Translations under genes and position numbers: made by a program
In this document: one piece after another, positions 1 to 9,222 of the stretch
Layout: every line of letters begins with the position of its first letter
How positions within the stretch are numbered: the first letter of the stretch is position 1
Notes under the pieces: model-generated
The model's input: only the letters and a program-made list of their open reading frames with translations
The model's database searches: none
What the model was told of the DNA's origin: nothing
Source of the DNA: Cellvibrionales bacterium UBA2511
GTDB lineage: Bacteria > Pseudomonadota > Gammaproteobacteria > Pseudomonadales > Porticoccaceae
Assembly (NCBI GenBank): GCA_002341315.1
Contig: DDNV01000098.1
Span: 1 to 9,631 of the forward strand
Length of the DNA stretch: 9,631 nucleotides
Direction of reading: 5' to 3'

Positions 1-54
1 AATACGCGCATTGAGCGTATAATCCCTTCGGTCGCCACCCAGGCCAAGCAGTGA
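1..54 (+). CDS. Possible 3' end of an unknown gene (partial)
   Basis: From the first base one frame is open for 17 codons and ends at TGA 52-54, giving the tail NTRIERIIPSVATQAKQ. The other two forward frames close within the first 21 bases (TGA and TAA). The stop lies 21 bases before the next gene's ATG, an operon-like distance, so this may be the gene preceding the regulator in the mobile element. The tail is too short to assign a family, and an open stretch of this length can occur by chance. If it is real, the TATAAT at 18-23 is coding sequence and may not be a promoter. Confidence 0.35.
   Translation, partial: NTRIERIIPSVATQAKQ
2..23 (+). promoter_or_regulatory. Inverted repeat overlapping a TATAAT box
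   Basis: ATACGC (2-7) and GCGTAT (15-20) form a perfect 6-base inverted repeat with a 7-base spacer. The right arm overlaps a perfect -10 hexamer, TATAAT, at 18-23. A matching -35 would fall at or beyond the window edge and cannot be judged. An operator over a promoter would fit a self-regulated regulator/integrase unit, but the same bases may be the coding tail of an upstream gene. Confidence 0.25.
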
Positions 55-75
55 CCGGAATACAGCAAAGACGCC

Positions 76-294
76 ATGACCGATACAAAAAAGAAGAGCC
101 CTACGCCGGCGGAGATCCGCGAAGCACGCACCAATGCAGGATTAACCCAGACGGAAGCGGCTCAAACCGTTCAAGCCTCCCTGCGCGGGTGGCAACAATG
201 GGAAGCAGGGGACCGAACAATGCCGCCCGGACTGTTCGAGCTATTCATGCTCAAGACAGGCCAGTGGCCACTCGACAATGACATGGAGACGTGA
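76..294 (+). CDS. Small XRE-family helix-turn-helix regulator of the mobile element
   Basis: This 72-residue protein is almost entirely one DNA-binding fold. After a charged N-terminus (residues 1-12) comes helix 1 (about 12-21), then the turn and helix 2 at LTQTEAAQTV (23-32). The likely recognition helix is SLRGWQQWEAG (35-45). The GLTQ...W..WE.G pattern is typical of short XRE/Cro-like proteins in prophages and integrative elements. No effector or dimerisation domain is visible. The gene ends 18 bases before the integrase and is read in the same direction, so the likely job is control of the integrase or of excision (inference). The ribosome binding site in front of ATG 76 is weak. An overlapping frame starting at GTG 51 gives a low-complexity, Arg-rich product with no recognisable domain and is the poorer choice. 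Confidence 0.8.
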   Translation: MTDTKKKSPTPAEIREARTNAGLTQTEAAQTVQASLRGWQQWEAGDRTMPPGLFELFMLKTGQWPLDNDMET

Positions 295-312
295 GTAGCG
301 AGGATCAGACAA

Positions 313-1557
313 ATGGCAGGTACAGCTAAAAAAACAGGGTTCCCCGGCATTGAAATTCACGGTCGATCGATTCGTGTGGACTTTATGTACAAGGGCGTTC
401 GCCACCGGCACACCCTAGGTATGGAACCCACAAAGAACAACATCAAGCACGCTGCTAGCCTGCGCAGTGCCGCCCTCTTTGCATTGAAATCCGGCAATTA
501 CAATGAAGCCGAATTCTTTCCCCATTCACGCCCCTCCGAGAGTGTGACCGAGGGCAAACGTCTGGGTGATCTTTGCGAGCGTTACAAGCCCCTCAAGGCC
601 GTGGACATCACACCTGAAACCCAATCGCGCTACGAAATTGCCCTCACCATCTGTGTGGACACCGTCGGTCGCAATCGCCTTATCGATACCCTGCTACCGG
701 AAGACATTCAACAGTTGCGCGCCGACTTGATTTCCACGCGGGCCGTTTCGACGGTCAACCACTACCTGGCCACGTTCTCGGGCTTCCTTTACTGGTGCGA
801 AAACAATGGCTATTGTGGCGAGCTCGGCAAACACTGCGTGCGCTTTGCGAAAAGCAACAAGGATCCTGACCCGCTCAGCTTCGAAGAATTCCAGGCCTTG
901 ATCGACAAGGGCTGCCTGCACCCTACCGACCGTGCCGCGGTGACGCTGGCCGTTTACACCGGGCTGCGCCCGGGGGAGCTGCTCGCCCTTGCCCTCGAAG
1001 ACGTGGCAGAGGATCTGAGCAAGATCACGGTGCGTCGTTCGATCACCCAGTCGGTGACCTTCAAGGTGCCCAAGACCAACAAGGAACGTTCAGTGTTGTT
1101 GTTCCCGCCAGCCCGCGAAGCACTCAAAGTGCTGATGGCGGAGGCTGAACAGCGGGAACCCGACAACCTGGAGGTGTGGCTGAACCGCCACGAATCCCGC
1201 ATTGACCGGGTACGTGTCCTGTTGTCACCCAAGACCCAGGCTCGCCGAAAAGTGGTCAATGACTACTTCGTTCCCTCTGCCTGGAACAGCAAGTGGGCCA
1301 ATCTGGTCCGGCGTGCGAAAATCCGTCCGCGTCCGCCCTACCAGACCCGGCACACCTACGCCTGCTGGAACCTGACGGCACAGGGCAACCTGGCTTTCAT
1401 CGCCAACCAGATGGGCCATAAGGACTTCTCCATGCTCGTAAACGTCTATGCCCGCTGGATAGATACAGAGTCCCCCAGAGAGCTCGATCGCATCTGGGAG
1501 GGCATGCAAAACATGGCTCAAAATGCCCCAAATTTGCCCCAAAGCATAGCCGCATAA
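313..1557 (+). CDS. Tyrosine recombinase / phage-type integrase
   Basis: This 414-residue site-specific recombinase would integrate and excise the mobile element. Residues about 8-70 resemble the Arm/DUF3596 N-terminal DNA-binding domain of phage integrases (GIEIHGRSIRVDF...). Residues about 83-172 are the SAM-like core-binding domain, and about 185-390 the catalytic domain. Visible active-site residues are R219 in TGLRPGELLAL, K254 in VPKTNKER, R346 in YQTRHTYACW, H369 in GHKD and the nucleophile Y379 in VYARWI. The usual first His of the H-x-x-R box is Tyr (Y343), a variant I recall from related phage integrases. Length is normal and no frame is broken, so it is probably active. AGGA at 301-304 sits 8 bases before the ATG. 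It follows the HTH gene in a likely operon and ends 20 bases before mutS, so its attachment site is probably at that junction. Confidence 0.95.
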   Translation: MAGTAKKTGFPGIEIHGRSIRVDFMYKGVRHRHTLGMEPTKNNIKHAASLRSAALFALKSGNYNEAEFFPHSRPSESVTEGKRLGDLCERYKPLKAVDITPETQSRYEIALTICVDTVGRNRLIDTLLPEDIQQLRADLISTRAVSTVNHYLATFSGFLYWCENNGYCGELGKHCVRFAKSNKDPDPLSFEEFQALIDKGCLHPTDRAAVTLAVYTGLRPGELLALALEDVAEDLSKITVRRSITQSVTFKVPKTNKERSVLLFPPAREALKVLMAEAEQREPDNLEVWLNRHESRIDRVRVLLSPKTQARRKVVNDYFVPSAWNSKWANLVRRAKIRPRPPYQTRHTYACWNLTAQGNLAFIANQMGHKDFSMLVNVYARWIDTESPRELDRIWEGMQNMAQNAPNLPQSIAA

Positions 1558-1610
1558 ATTATAAGTGATTGTTTTATATGGATAATATTGATTTATCAAC
1601 GCACACGCCG
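1555..1610. other. Candidate element-chromosome junction (attachment region)
   Basis: This short stretch joins the integrase stop to the first codons of mutS. Bases 1561-1600 contain only 8 G or C in 40, against clearly GC-rich coding DNA on both sides, and the composition switches sharply at about 1600. Integrases commonly lie beside their own attachment site, so the right end of the element most likely falls here, within or just before the mutS 5' end. The other copy of the core repeat would be beyond the left edge of the window, so the exact core cannot be defined from these bases. Confidence 0.4.
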
Positions 1611-4154
1611 ATGATGCAGCAGTTCCTGCGCATCAAAGCCCAGCATCCCCACGAGTTGTTGTTCTACCGCATGGGCGATTTTTACGAGTTGTTCTTCGAC
1701 GATGCCAAAAAGGCAGCGCGGTTGCTGGATGTCACGCTGACGGCACGGGGCAAGTCCGCGGGTCAGCCGATCCCGATGGCCGGGGTGCCCTACCATGCGG
1801 CGGAGGGCTATCTGGCACGACTGGTCAAGCTGGGGGAATCGGTGGCGATCTGCGAGCAGATTGGTGATCCGGCTACCAGTAAGGGGCCGATGGATCGCCA
1901 GGTAGTCCGTATCGTCACCCCCGGCACGATCAGCGATGAAGCGCTGCTGGAGGAGCGGCGGGACAATCTGCTGGCCGCTATCGCCCATCACAATGACCGG
2001 TTCGGCCTCGCAACACTGGATATCGGCAGCGGGCGTTTTCTGGTGCTGGAGGTGGATAGCCCGGAAAGTTTGCAGAGCGAATTGCAACGCCTCAGTCCCG
2101 CCGAGTTGCTGGTCGCCGATGATTTCCCCTGCCCGGCACTCATCAGCCAGCAACGGGGCCTGCGCCATCGCCAACCCTGGGAATTTGACCGGGATACCGC
2201 ACAGCGCCAGTTAACCGACCAGTTTGGTACCCGGGATCTGTCCGCCTTTGGTTGCGATCATTTACCGCTGGCCCTGGCCGCTGCCGGCTGTTTGCTGCAA
2301 TACGCCAGGGAAACCCAACGCACCGCCCTGCCCCATATTCGCAGTATCAGCCATGAAAACCGCGACGACAGCGTTATTCTCGATGCTGCCACCCGGCGCA
2401 ATCTGGAGCTGAGTATCGGCCTGAATGGCACATCGGATAACACGCTGATGTCGGTGATGGACAGCACCCGCACGGCGATGGGCAGTCGCCTGTTGAATCG
2501 CTGGATCAACCGTCCCCTGTGCAACCTGGCTGCACTGCAATGTCGACAGCAGGTGGTGGCCGCCCTGCGCTTGAACGGTTGCCATGAATCGGTGGCGGAA
2601 CACCTCAAGCAGGTGGGCGATATGGAGCGCATTCTGGGGCGGGTGGCTCTGCGCTCTGCCCGCCCACGGGACCTGACCCGGCTGCGACAGTCACTCGCCA
2701 CTCTGCCCGGTATTCAACAGGAATTGTCCTCATCAGATATTGCACCACTGCAACAGTTACTCACCGGGGTTGGGGAATTCCCTGAGATGGTCTCCCTGCT
2801 GACGAGAGCCATTGCCGAAAACCCTCCGGTGGTGATCCGCGACGGCGGCGTGATTGCCGAAGGCTATGACGCCGAACTGGATGAGCTGCGCAATCTGAGC
2901 AGCAATGCCGGCCAGTTTCTGGTGGACCTCGAAGAGCAGGAAAAAACGAACACCGGTATCAGCACCCTAAAGGTGGGCTATAACCGGGTGCATGGCTATT
3001 ACATAGAAATTTCCCGCGGCCAGTCTGAACGGGCACCGGCGCATTACATCCGGCGCCAGACTCTGAAAAATGCCGAGCGCTATATCACCCCCGAACTGAA
3101 AACCTTCGAGGACAAGGCCTTGAGTGCAAGAAGTCGCGCCCTGAGCCGCGAGAAAGCTCTCTATGAAGCCCTGCTCGAAACCCTCAACGAACAGCTCCTG
3201 CCGCTGCAGGAGAGCGCTGCAGCAGTGGCCGAACTGGACGCGCTGGTCTGTCTCGCAGAACGCGCCGACAGTCTCGGTCTGATTCCGCCCTCCCTGTCAG
3301 AGCAACCGGGCATCGAGATCAGTGCTGGTCGCCACCCGGTGGTTGAACAGGTACTGGACACACCCTTTGTCGCCAATGACCTGCATCTGGATGAGCAGCG
3401 GCGCATGTTGGTGATTACCGGTCCCAACATGGGCGGCAAATCCACCTATATGCGCCAGGCCGCACTGATTATCCTGCTGGCCCACATCGGCAGCTGCGTA
3501 CCGGCCGCCAGCGCCACGATTGGCCTGGTCGACCGCATTTTCACCCGCATCGGCTCATCGGATGATCTGGCCGGCGGCCGTTCTACTTTTATGGTGGAAA
3601 TGACGGAAACGGCCAATATTCTGCATAATGCCACGGCCCGGAGCCTGGTGCTGATGGATGAAATTGGCCGCGGCACCAGCACCTTTGACGGCCTGTCGCT
3701 GGCCTGGGCCTGTGCGGTACAGCTGGCGGAAAAGGTAAAAGCCTTCACCCTGTTTGCCACCCATTATTTTGAACTCACCGGACTACCGGAAAAAACCGCC
3801 GGGGTGGCCAATGTCCACCTCGATGCCACCGAATACAATGATGACATCGTGTTTCTGCACGCGGTACAGGAGGGTCCCGCCAGCCAGAGTTACGGCATCC
3901 AGGTGGCCAAACTGGCTGGCATTCCGCCAGAGGTGATAGCAGTGGCGCGACGGGAGCTGGCCAGCCTTGAAGCAGGTGCGCGCCCGGCGGTAACGGATGG
4001 ATCAGGAGCAAAACCCCGGCAACAGGAGCTGTTTCGCGACCCGCTCACAATAGCCCTGCTGGAAACGCTGGTCTCTGTCGAACCGGATGAATTAAGCCCC
4101 AAACAGGCGCTGGAACAACTCTATGCACTTAAACAACTTATTCGGGAGCGATGA
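1578..4154 (+). CDS. mutS: DNA mismatch repair protein MutS
   Basis: MutS binds mismatches and small loops in newly replicated DNA and recruits MutL in an ATP-dependent way. With ATG 1578 the protein has 858 residues, close to the 853 of E. coli MutS. The mismatch-binding F35-Y-E37 motif lies in GDFYELF in domain I. The connector, lever and clamp domains follow, with conserved runs such as [20 protein letters not shown]. The ATPase has Walker A GPNMGGKS (615-622, K621) and Walker B LVLMDE (D694, E695), followed by GRGTST and the ATHYFELT stretch. A TTG at 1569 would add three residues, but E. coli MutS (MSAIENFDAHTPMMQQ) aligns best with ATG 1578. Its ribosome binding site is weak (AAGTGA, 1563-1568). 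The integrase stops 20 bases upstream, so the native promoter appears displaced; fdxA follows on the same strand. Confidence 0.98.
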   Translation: MDNIDLSTHTPMMQQFLRIKAQHPHELLFYRMGDFYELFFDDAKKAARLLDVTLTARGKSAGQPIPMAGVPYHAAEGYLARLVKLGESVAICEQIGDPATSKGPMDRQVVRIVTPGTISDEALLEERRDNLLAAIAHHNDRFGLATLDIGSGRFLVLEVDSPESLQSELQRLSPAELLVADDFPCPALISQQRGLRHRQPWEFDRDTAQRQLTDQFGTRDLSAFGCDHLPLALAAAGCLLQYARETQRTALPHIRSISHENRDDSVILDAATRRNLELSIGLNGTSDNTLMSVMDSTRTAMGSRLLNRWINRPLCNLAALQCRQQVVAALRLNGCHESVAEHLKQVGDMERILGRVALRSARPRDLTRLRQSLATLPGIQQELSSSDIAPLQQLLTGVGEFPEMVSLLTRAIAENPPVVIRDGGVIAEGYDAELDELRNLSSNAGQFLVDLEEQEKTNTGISTLKVGYNRVHGYYIEISRGQSERAPAHYIRRQTLKNAERYITPELKTFEDKALSARSRALSREKALYEALLETLNEQLLPLQESAAAVAELDALVCLAERADSLGLIPPSLSEQPGIEISAGRHPVVEQVLDTPFVANDLHLDEQRRMLVITGPNMGGKSTYMRQAALIILLAHIGSCVPAASATIGLVDRIFTRIGSSDDLAGGRSTFMVEMTETANILHNATARSLVLMDEIGRGTSTFDGLSLAWACAVQLAEKVKAFTLFATHYFELTGLPEKTAGVANVHLDATEYNDDIVFLHAVQEGPASQSYGIQVAKLAGIPPEVIAVARRELASLEAGARPAVTDGSGAKPRQQELFRDPLTIALLETLVSVEPDELSPKQALEQLYALKQLIRER

Positions 4155-4168
4155 TACGATCCAGTGAA

Positions 4169-4197
4169 GACAAATATTTGTCCTCAAATTTAATTTG
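4169..4197. promoter_or_regulatory. Two CAAAT/ATTTG dyads upstream of fdxA
   Basis: GACAAATATTTGTC (4169-4182) is a perfect 14-base palindrome. Right after it, CAAATTTAATTTG (4185-4197) repeats the CAAAT...ATTTG pattern with a 3-base centre. The two centres are about 15.5 bases apart and lie roughly 45-60 bases upstream of the fdxA -10 box, where an activator or repressor could bind. The pattern is neither the FNR (TTGAT/ATCAA) nor the CRP (TGTGA/TCACA) consensus. No U-run follows, so a mutS terminator is unlikely. Function is unknown. Confidence 0.35.
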
Positions 4198-4209
4198 CCG
4201 GTCTGATTG

Positions 4210-4239
4210 TTTAAATAACCGTTTTTATTTCTGTATAAT
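4210..4239 (+). promoter_or_regulatory. Sigma70-type promoter of fdxA
   Basis: A perfect -10 box TATAAT lies at 4234-4239, with TTTAAA (4210-4215, 4 of 6 matches to TTGACA) 18 bases upstream as the -35. Transcription would start near 4246, leaving a leader of about 33 bases before the fdxA ATG at 4279. The region is AT-rich compared with the surrounding genes. This suggests fdxA can be expressed independently of mutS. Confidence 0.65.
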
Positions 4240-4278
4240 GCGCGGCTGTTCTATCACCCGCTTTTCGGAGAGCAACCC

Positions 4279-4602
4279 ATGACTTTTGTTGTCGGCGATA
4301 ACTGCATCAAGTGCAAACACACTGACTGTGTTGAAGTTTGCCCGGTGGACTGCTTTTACGAGGGCCCTAATTTTCTGGTCATCCACCCGGACGAATGTAT
4401 TGACTGCGCACTCTGCGAACCGGAATGCCCAGTGGATGCGATCTTTTCAGAAGATGAGTTGCCCGCCGATCAACAGGTATATCTGGAACTGAATGCCGAA
4501 CTGGCGGACGTGTGGCCGAATATCACCGAGAAGAAAGAGGCGCCAGCGGACGCGGAAGAATGGGATGGGGTGCCCGACAAATTGCAATATCTGGAGCGCT
4601 GA
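4279..4602 (+). CDS. fdxA: 7Fe ferredoxin FdxA ([3Fe-4S][4Fe-4S])
   Basis: This 107-residue cytoplasmic electron carrier closely matches Azotobacter vinelandii ferredoxin I over nearly its whole length, including the C-terminal WPNITEKK region. By analogy with that protein, C9, C17 and C50 bind the [3Fe-4S] cluster and C21, C40, C43 and C46 bind the [4Fe-4S] cluster. C12 and C25 are additional cysteines. The physiological partner cannot be read from the sequence. GGAG at 4267-4270 lies 8 bases before the ATG, and the gene has its own promoter. The mutS-fdxA order matches what I recall from Pseudomonas. The gene ends just before a bidirectional terminator shared with sppA. Confidence 0.97.
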   Translation: MTFVVGDNCIKCKHTDCVEVCPVDCFYEGPNFLVIHPDECIDCALCEPECPVDAIFSEDELPADQQVYLELNAELADVWPNITEKKEAPADAEEWDGVPDKLQYLER

Positions 4603-4628
4603 TCGTCAGCACCCGGCAAACAAGCGTA

Positions 4629-4656
4629 AAAAAAGCGGCCTTATAGCCGCTTTTTT
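4629..4656. terminator. Bidirectional intrinsic terminator between fdxA and sppA
   Basis: AAAAAAGCGGC (4629-4639) pairs perfectly with GCCGCTTTTTT (4646-4656) around a 6-base loop, CTTATA. The stem is followed by a T run on either strand. It sits between the fdxA stop (4602) and the sppA stop (4677, - strand), so it can end both convergent transcripts. Confidence 0.92.
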
Positions 4657-4676
4657 ATTGTGAAGCTTAAATACAG

Positions 4677-6526
4677 CTACTGCGCCGTGCATTCAAAACA
4701 GTGCAGATAGAGACCGCGCGGGTCATTAAAGCGATTCAGTAGTTGCAGTTCTCTCGTCACACCGTAGACCTCCGCCAACAAGCCCTGCGGCAACCAGTCG
4801 GCCGGTAGCCAGCGGATCCACTGACCCACCACGCTGCCGGACAGTTGGCGCATCAGCTGCTCGCGGAAGTCCATCGGACTTTTTACCTCTTCGGTCTGGT
4901 AGGTGTCGAGGCCGGCCGCCAGGGCGGCAGCATCCACTGCCTGTTGCAGGCTGCCGAGATGGTCAACCAGGCCCAACTGCTTTGCCTTTTCACCGGTCCA
5001 GACCCGACCCTGTGCGATCTCATGGACCCGTTCCGGCGTACTGTTACGGGCTTCCGCGACAATACCAAGGAACTGATCGTAGACATGGTTGACCCCAAAT
5101 TGGATAAGCTGTTTTGCCTGAGGTGACATGGGGCGATCAAGACGATAAAGATCGGCCAGATTGGTGGTACCGATACCATCACTATTGACACCCAGCGCCG
5201 CCAGACTGTTTTCAAACGTCGGAATCACGCCAAACACCCCGATGGAGCCGGTAATCGTGGTATGACTGGCCCAGATCTGATCCGCACCCATGGCCATCCA
5301 GTAACCTCCGGACGCCGCCACGGAACCCATGGAAACAATCACCGGGATACCCGACTGCCGGGTCAGCACCACCTCCTGGCGAATCACTTCAGAGGCAAAC
5401 GCACTGCCACCGGGGCTGTCAATACGCAGCACCAGAGCTTTGAACTGCTGCTTGCGCACCTGCTGGAACAGTTTTGACAGGCTGTCGCTGCCGATGGTTC
5501 CGGCGGGATGCTCACCATCCAGAATCGCACCCCTGGCTACGATCAGCCCCACCTTATCCGTTGAAGGCAGCACCTGTGCTGCCTCGGCCCGACGGCTATG
5601 ACCCAGATAGCGATCCACATCCACAGCCTGGTAGCCACCCTTGTCGTTACTGCCTGCCAGCGCCTGCAATCTGGCCAGCATCTGGGGGCGGGTCGACAGC
5701 TTATCCACCAGTCCGCTGGCAACGGCTGTTTCAGCGGTATTGCCCCGATGATCTTCAAGCTTGCTCGTCAGATTATTGACGTAATCGTTGATGGCATCCA
5801 CCGGCAGCTCGCGCTGGGTTTCCACCCGGCGGGTATAGGTCGACCAGAGCGCATTGAGCCAGGCACTGTTGTGTTCCCGCGAGGCAGGAGACATGTCGGT
5901 GCGGGTAAAGGGCTCTATGGCATCCTTGTAACTGCCCACCCTGAACACATGGACATTGATGCGAAGTTTGTCGAGGGCACCCTTGATATAGTTGGGGTAG
6001 CTGCCGTAGCCGGTTATCAGGACGGCACCCATCGGGTTGAGGTGGATCTCATCGGCAAAGCTGGCCAGGTAGTACTGCTCCTGGGTGTAGCTGTCACCCA
6101 CCGCAATAATCGGCTTGCCGCTCTCACGAAACCGACTGAGCGCCTGCGCGACTTCCTCAAGTTTGGTGAGACCACCGCCGAGCAGATAATCCAGTTCCAG
6201 CACCAACGAGGTAATGCGGGGGTCCTCAGCGGCCTCATCAATGGCCTCTGTGAGATCGTGCACCAGCGTTTCTGCATCGGCCGGGCCACTCTGCTGCAAC
6301 AACTGGGTCAGTGGATCCACATAGGTTTTCTGCTCCACCAGAAAGCCACCCGGGGCAATGCGCAAAGCCGCTTTTTCCGGCAACGGTTGCACATCCTTGC
6401 GAAAAATACTGAGGATAAAAACAACCACCACCAGCAAAAACAGGATATTGAGCAATATCCGCAGACCGCTGGCCAGCTTTCCGATAAAACCGAAAATCCG
6501 CCGAAAAATACCCGGTTTTTCACGAC

Positions 6527-6530
<4 letters not shown>
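4677..6530 (-). CDS. sppA: Signal peptide peptidase SppA, 67-kDa type
   Basis: SppA is an inner-membrane serine protease that degrades cleaved signal peptides. The protein has 617 residues, against 618 in E. coli, with two tandem peptidase S49 domains after an N-terminal membrane helix (about 24-43). The Ser/Lys dyad is visible: K202 in RVGSYKDAIEPF of the N-terminal domain and S407 in SVAASGGYW of the C-terminal domain, matching E. coli K209 and S409. The conserved LRIDSPGGSAFASEVIR and TGSIGVFGV stretches are also present. The tail ends with two cysteines (HCFECTAQ). AGGAGGA (6543-6537) lies 6 bases before the ATG, inside the end of the DUF2069 gene. The two genes overlap by 4 bases (ATGA), suggesting coupled translation. 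It is the last gene of the arsC-wrbA-DUF2069-sppA operon and ends at a strong terminator. Confidence 0.96.
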
Positions 6531-7883
<1,353 letters not shown>

Positions 7884-7978
7884 AATGTTTGTGTAGAATA
7901 GTCCTGAGAAAAATACATTCTAGCTGCAAACCGGTGGACGGGGCCAGACAGACAAACCGAAGCAGGAGGACGCCACCA
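7884..7978. promoter_or_regulatory. Divergent promoter region between arsC and the tlpA-like gene
   Basis: Ninety-five bases separate the two outward-reading starts, so both promoters should lie here or in the flanking codons. The left half is AT-rich. On the + strand TTGTGT (7889-7894) and TACATT (7914-7919) are 19 bases apart, a weak sigma70-like pair. On the - strand TATTCT is a possible -10 without a good -35. No clear operator is visible. Confidence 0.4.
7964..7969 (+). promoter_or_regulatory. Strong ribosome binding site that decides a TTG start
   Basis: AGGAGG at 7964-7969 stands 9 bases before TTG 7979. This favours that codon over the in-frame ATG at 7889, which has no such site and would put 30 polar, Arg-rich residues ahead of an obvious signal peptide. 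Confidence 0.8.
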
Positions 7979-8461
7979 TTGAAACACAGTGCCATACGAT
8001 TCTTGACAACTTTATTACTCCTGACAGCCATCGGCTGCAGCGATGGGGAACAGGGTTATGCCCTGCTTGATGGCGGTCACATTGATTTCGACCAACTGCA
8101 CGGCAAAGTGGTACTGATTAATTACTGGGCCGAGTGGTGCAAGCCCTGCCGCGAGGAAATACCGGAACTCAATGAATTCCAGCGCAGCCACAGCGACCGG
8201 GTACAATTACTGGCCGTCAACTTCGACGGGGTCACTGGCGAGGCACTGAAACAGCAGGCCGCAGCGCTGGGAATAGACTTTCCCGTACTGCTTGACGACC
8301 CCCGCCAGCAATTCAATGTCAAACCCAGTGGTGTACTGCCGGAAACACTGGTTATTGACGCCGCTGGCAATTACCGCCAGATCCTGCTGGGGCCCCAGAC
8401 AGAAGAAAAACTGGCGGCACTGCTGGAGCAGTTGTCAACAGCATCCACGACGGAAAAGTAA
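7979..8461 (+). CDS. TlpA-family thioredoxin-like lipoprotein
   Basis: With the TTG start the product has 160 residues. A Lys/Arg-bearing N-terminus and hydrophobic core (6-18) lead to C20 in LLTAIGCSDG, a probable lipoprotein signal. The -3 residue is Ala rather than the usual Leu, so the lipobox is slightly weak. Ser at +2 would favour the outer membrane by the E. coli sorting rule. The rest is a thioredoxin fold. The redox motif is WCKPC (C54, C57) after VVLINYWAEW, and the cis-proline is P121 in GVLPETLVID. Together these fit a periplasm-facing thiol-disulfide reductase of the TlpA/ResA type; the substrate is unknown. It is divergent from arsC and convergent with hda. The 56-base gap to hda shows no clear terminator. 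Confidence 0.88.
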   Translation: MKHSAIRFLTTLLLLTAIGCSDGEQGYALLDGGHIDFDQLHGKVVLINYWAEWCKPCREEIPELNEFQRSHSDRVQLLAVNFDGVTGEALKQQAAALGIDFPVLLDDPRQQFNVKPSGVLPETLVIDAAGNYRQILLGPQTEEKLAALLEQLSTASTTEK

Positions 8462-8517
8462 GCTCTTGCCTCGCCCGAAGCAGGGCATCGCAAATGCTAA
8501 CCACTGAGCCGGGCTAA

Positions 8518-9222
8518 TTACCAGCCAAACACCTGCTTCACAAACGGGATACTGAGCCTCCGCTTGTCCTGCAGGGAACGGCTTTCCAGCTGATCGAGAC
8601 AATCCATCAGGCTGTGCAGATCCCGTCCGGCCCGGTTCACCAGAAACCGTGCCACGCCGTTATCCAGTGTCATACCGCGCCGCATGGCACGAAACTGAAC
8701 CACCTGCTCCCGCAGGGTATCCCCTGGCGTCTCCAGTTGAAACACCGGACCCCAGCCGAGTCTGGACTGCAGATCCGGCAGAACCACTGGCAACTCCCGC
8801 GGTGCGGCGTCACCACCCACCAGCAGGCAACTGCCGGTATCCCGCATGCGGTTGAGCAGCCCGAACATGGCTTCCTCCCAGTCGCGCCGGCCCGCAGCCA
8901 ACTGAACATCATCGAGGCAAACTAACGGCAGCTGTTCCAGCTCATCGAGCAATTCTGCCGGGGGATGGTCGATCAATACGGATAACGGCAGATACTGGAC
9001 GGGCAGTCCGCGCGCGTGGGCAGCGTGACAACTGGCCTGGAGCAGGTGTGAAACCCCGCTGCCGCGCCGGCCCCAAAGATAGAGGATCGGCTCTTTGCCC
9101 TGCGGCCACTGGTCGCGCAACAGCGTCAACAGCAGCTGCCTGTTGTCAGCGGGGGGAATCAGAAAATTCTCGAACGTGGCGGCATCATTCAGCTTGATCG
9201 GCAAGCTGAGCTGGACGGCCAT
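8518..9222 (-). CDS. hda: DnaA regulatory inactivator Hda
   Basis: Hda binds the DNA-loaded sliding clamp and promotes ATP hydrolysis by DnaA, preventing early re-initiation of replication. The protein has 234 residues, the usual size. The clamp-binding motif QLSLP is at residues 4-8, as in E. coli. A DnaA-like AAA+ domain follows: Walker A region GRRGSGVSHLL (51-61), Walker B LVCLDD (100-105) and box VII PDLQSRLGWG with the likely arginine finger R154. The C-terminal part (about 165-234) carries sensor 2-like residues. As in E. coli Hda, the P-loop lacks the standard Lys (V57 here), fitting a nucleotide-binding regulator rather than a strong ATPase. It starts directly after the DUF2066 stop (TAGATG) with GGAGA upstream, so the two are probably co-transcribed. 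Confidence 0.94.
   Translation of the reverse strand: MAVQLSLPIKLNDAATFENFLIPPADNRQLLLTLLRDQWPQGKEPILYLWGRRGSGVSHLLQASCHAAHARGLPVQYLPLSVLIDHPPAELLDELEQLPLVCLDDVQLAAGRRDWEEAMFGLLNRMRDTGSCLLVGGDAAPRELPVVLPDLQSRLGWGPVFQLETPGDTLREQVVQFRAMRRGMTLDNGVARFLVNRAGRDLHSLMDCLDQLESRSLQDKRRLSIPFVKQVFGW

Noticed and set aside
21..39. AATCCCTTCGGTCGCCACC resembles the 3' end of a tRNA, as at a tRNA attachment site
   Set aside because: The preceding bases do not give the T-loop TTC or the paired T-stem strand, the end reads CCC instead of CCA, and the bases fit an open reading frame tail. Probably coincidence.
51..281. GTG-started frame overlapping the HTH gene
   Set aside because: The product is Arg-rich with no domain, while the overlapping frame from 76 encodes a clear helix-turn-helix.
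1596..2174. A 192-codon open frame antisense to the start of mutS
   Set aside because: The mutS frame is strongly conserved here and the antisense product shows no family features.
8462..8517. Possible hairpin GCCC-N6-GGGC between the tlpA-like gene and hda
   Set aside because: The stem is only 4 base pairs and no T run follows on either strand, so I do not call a terminator.
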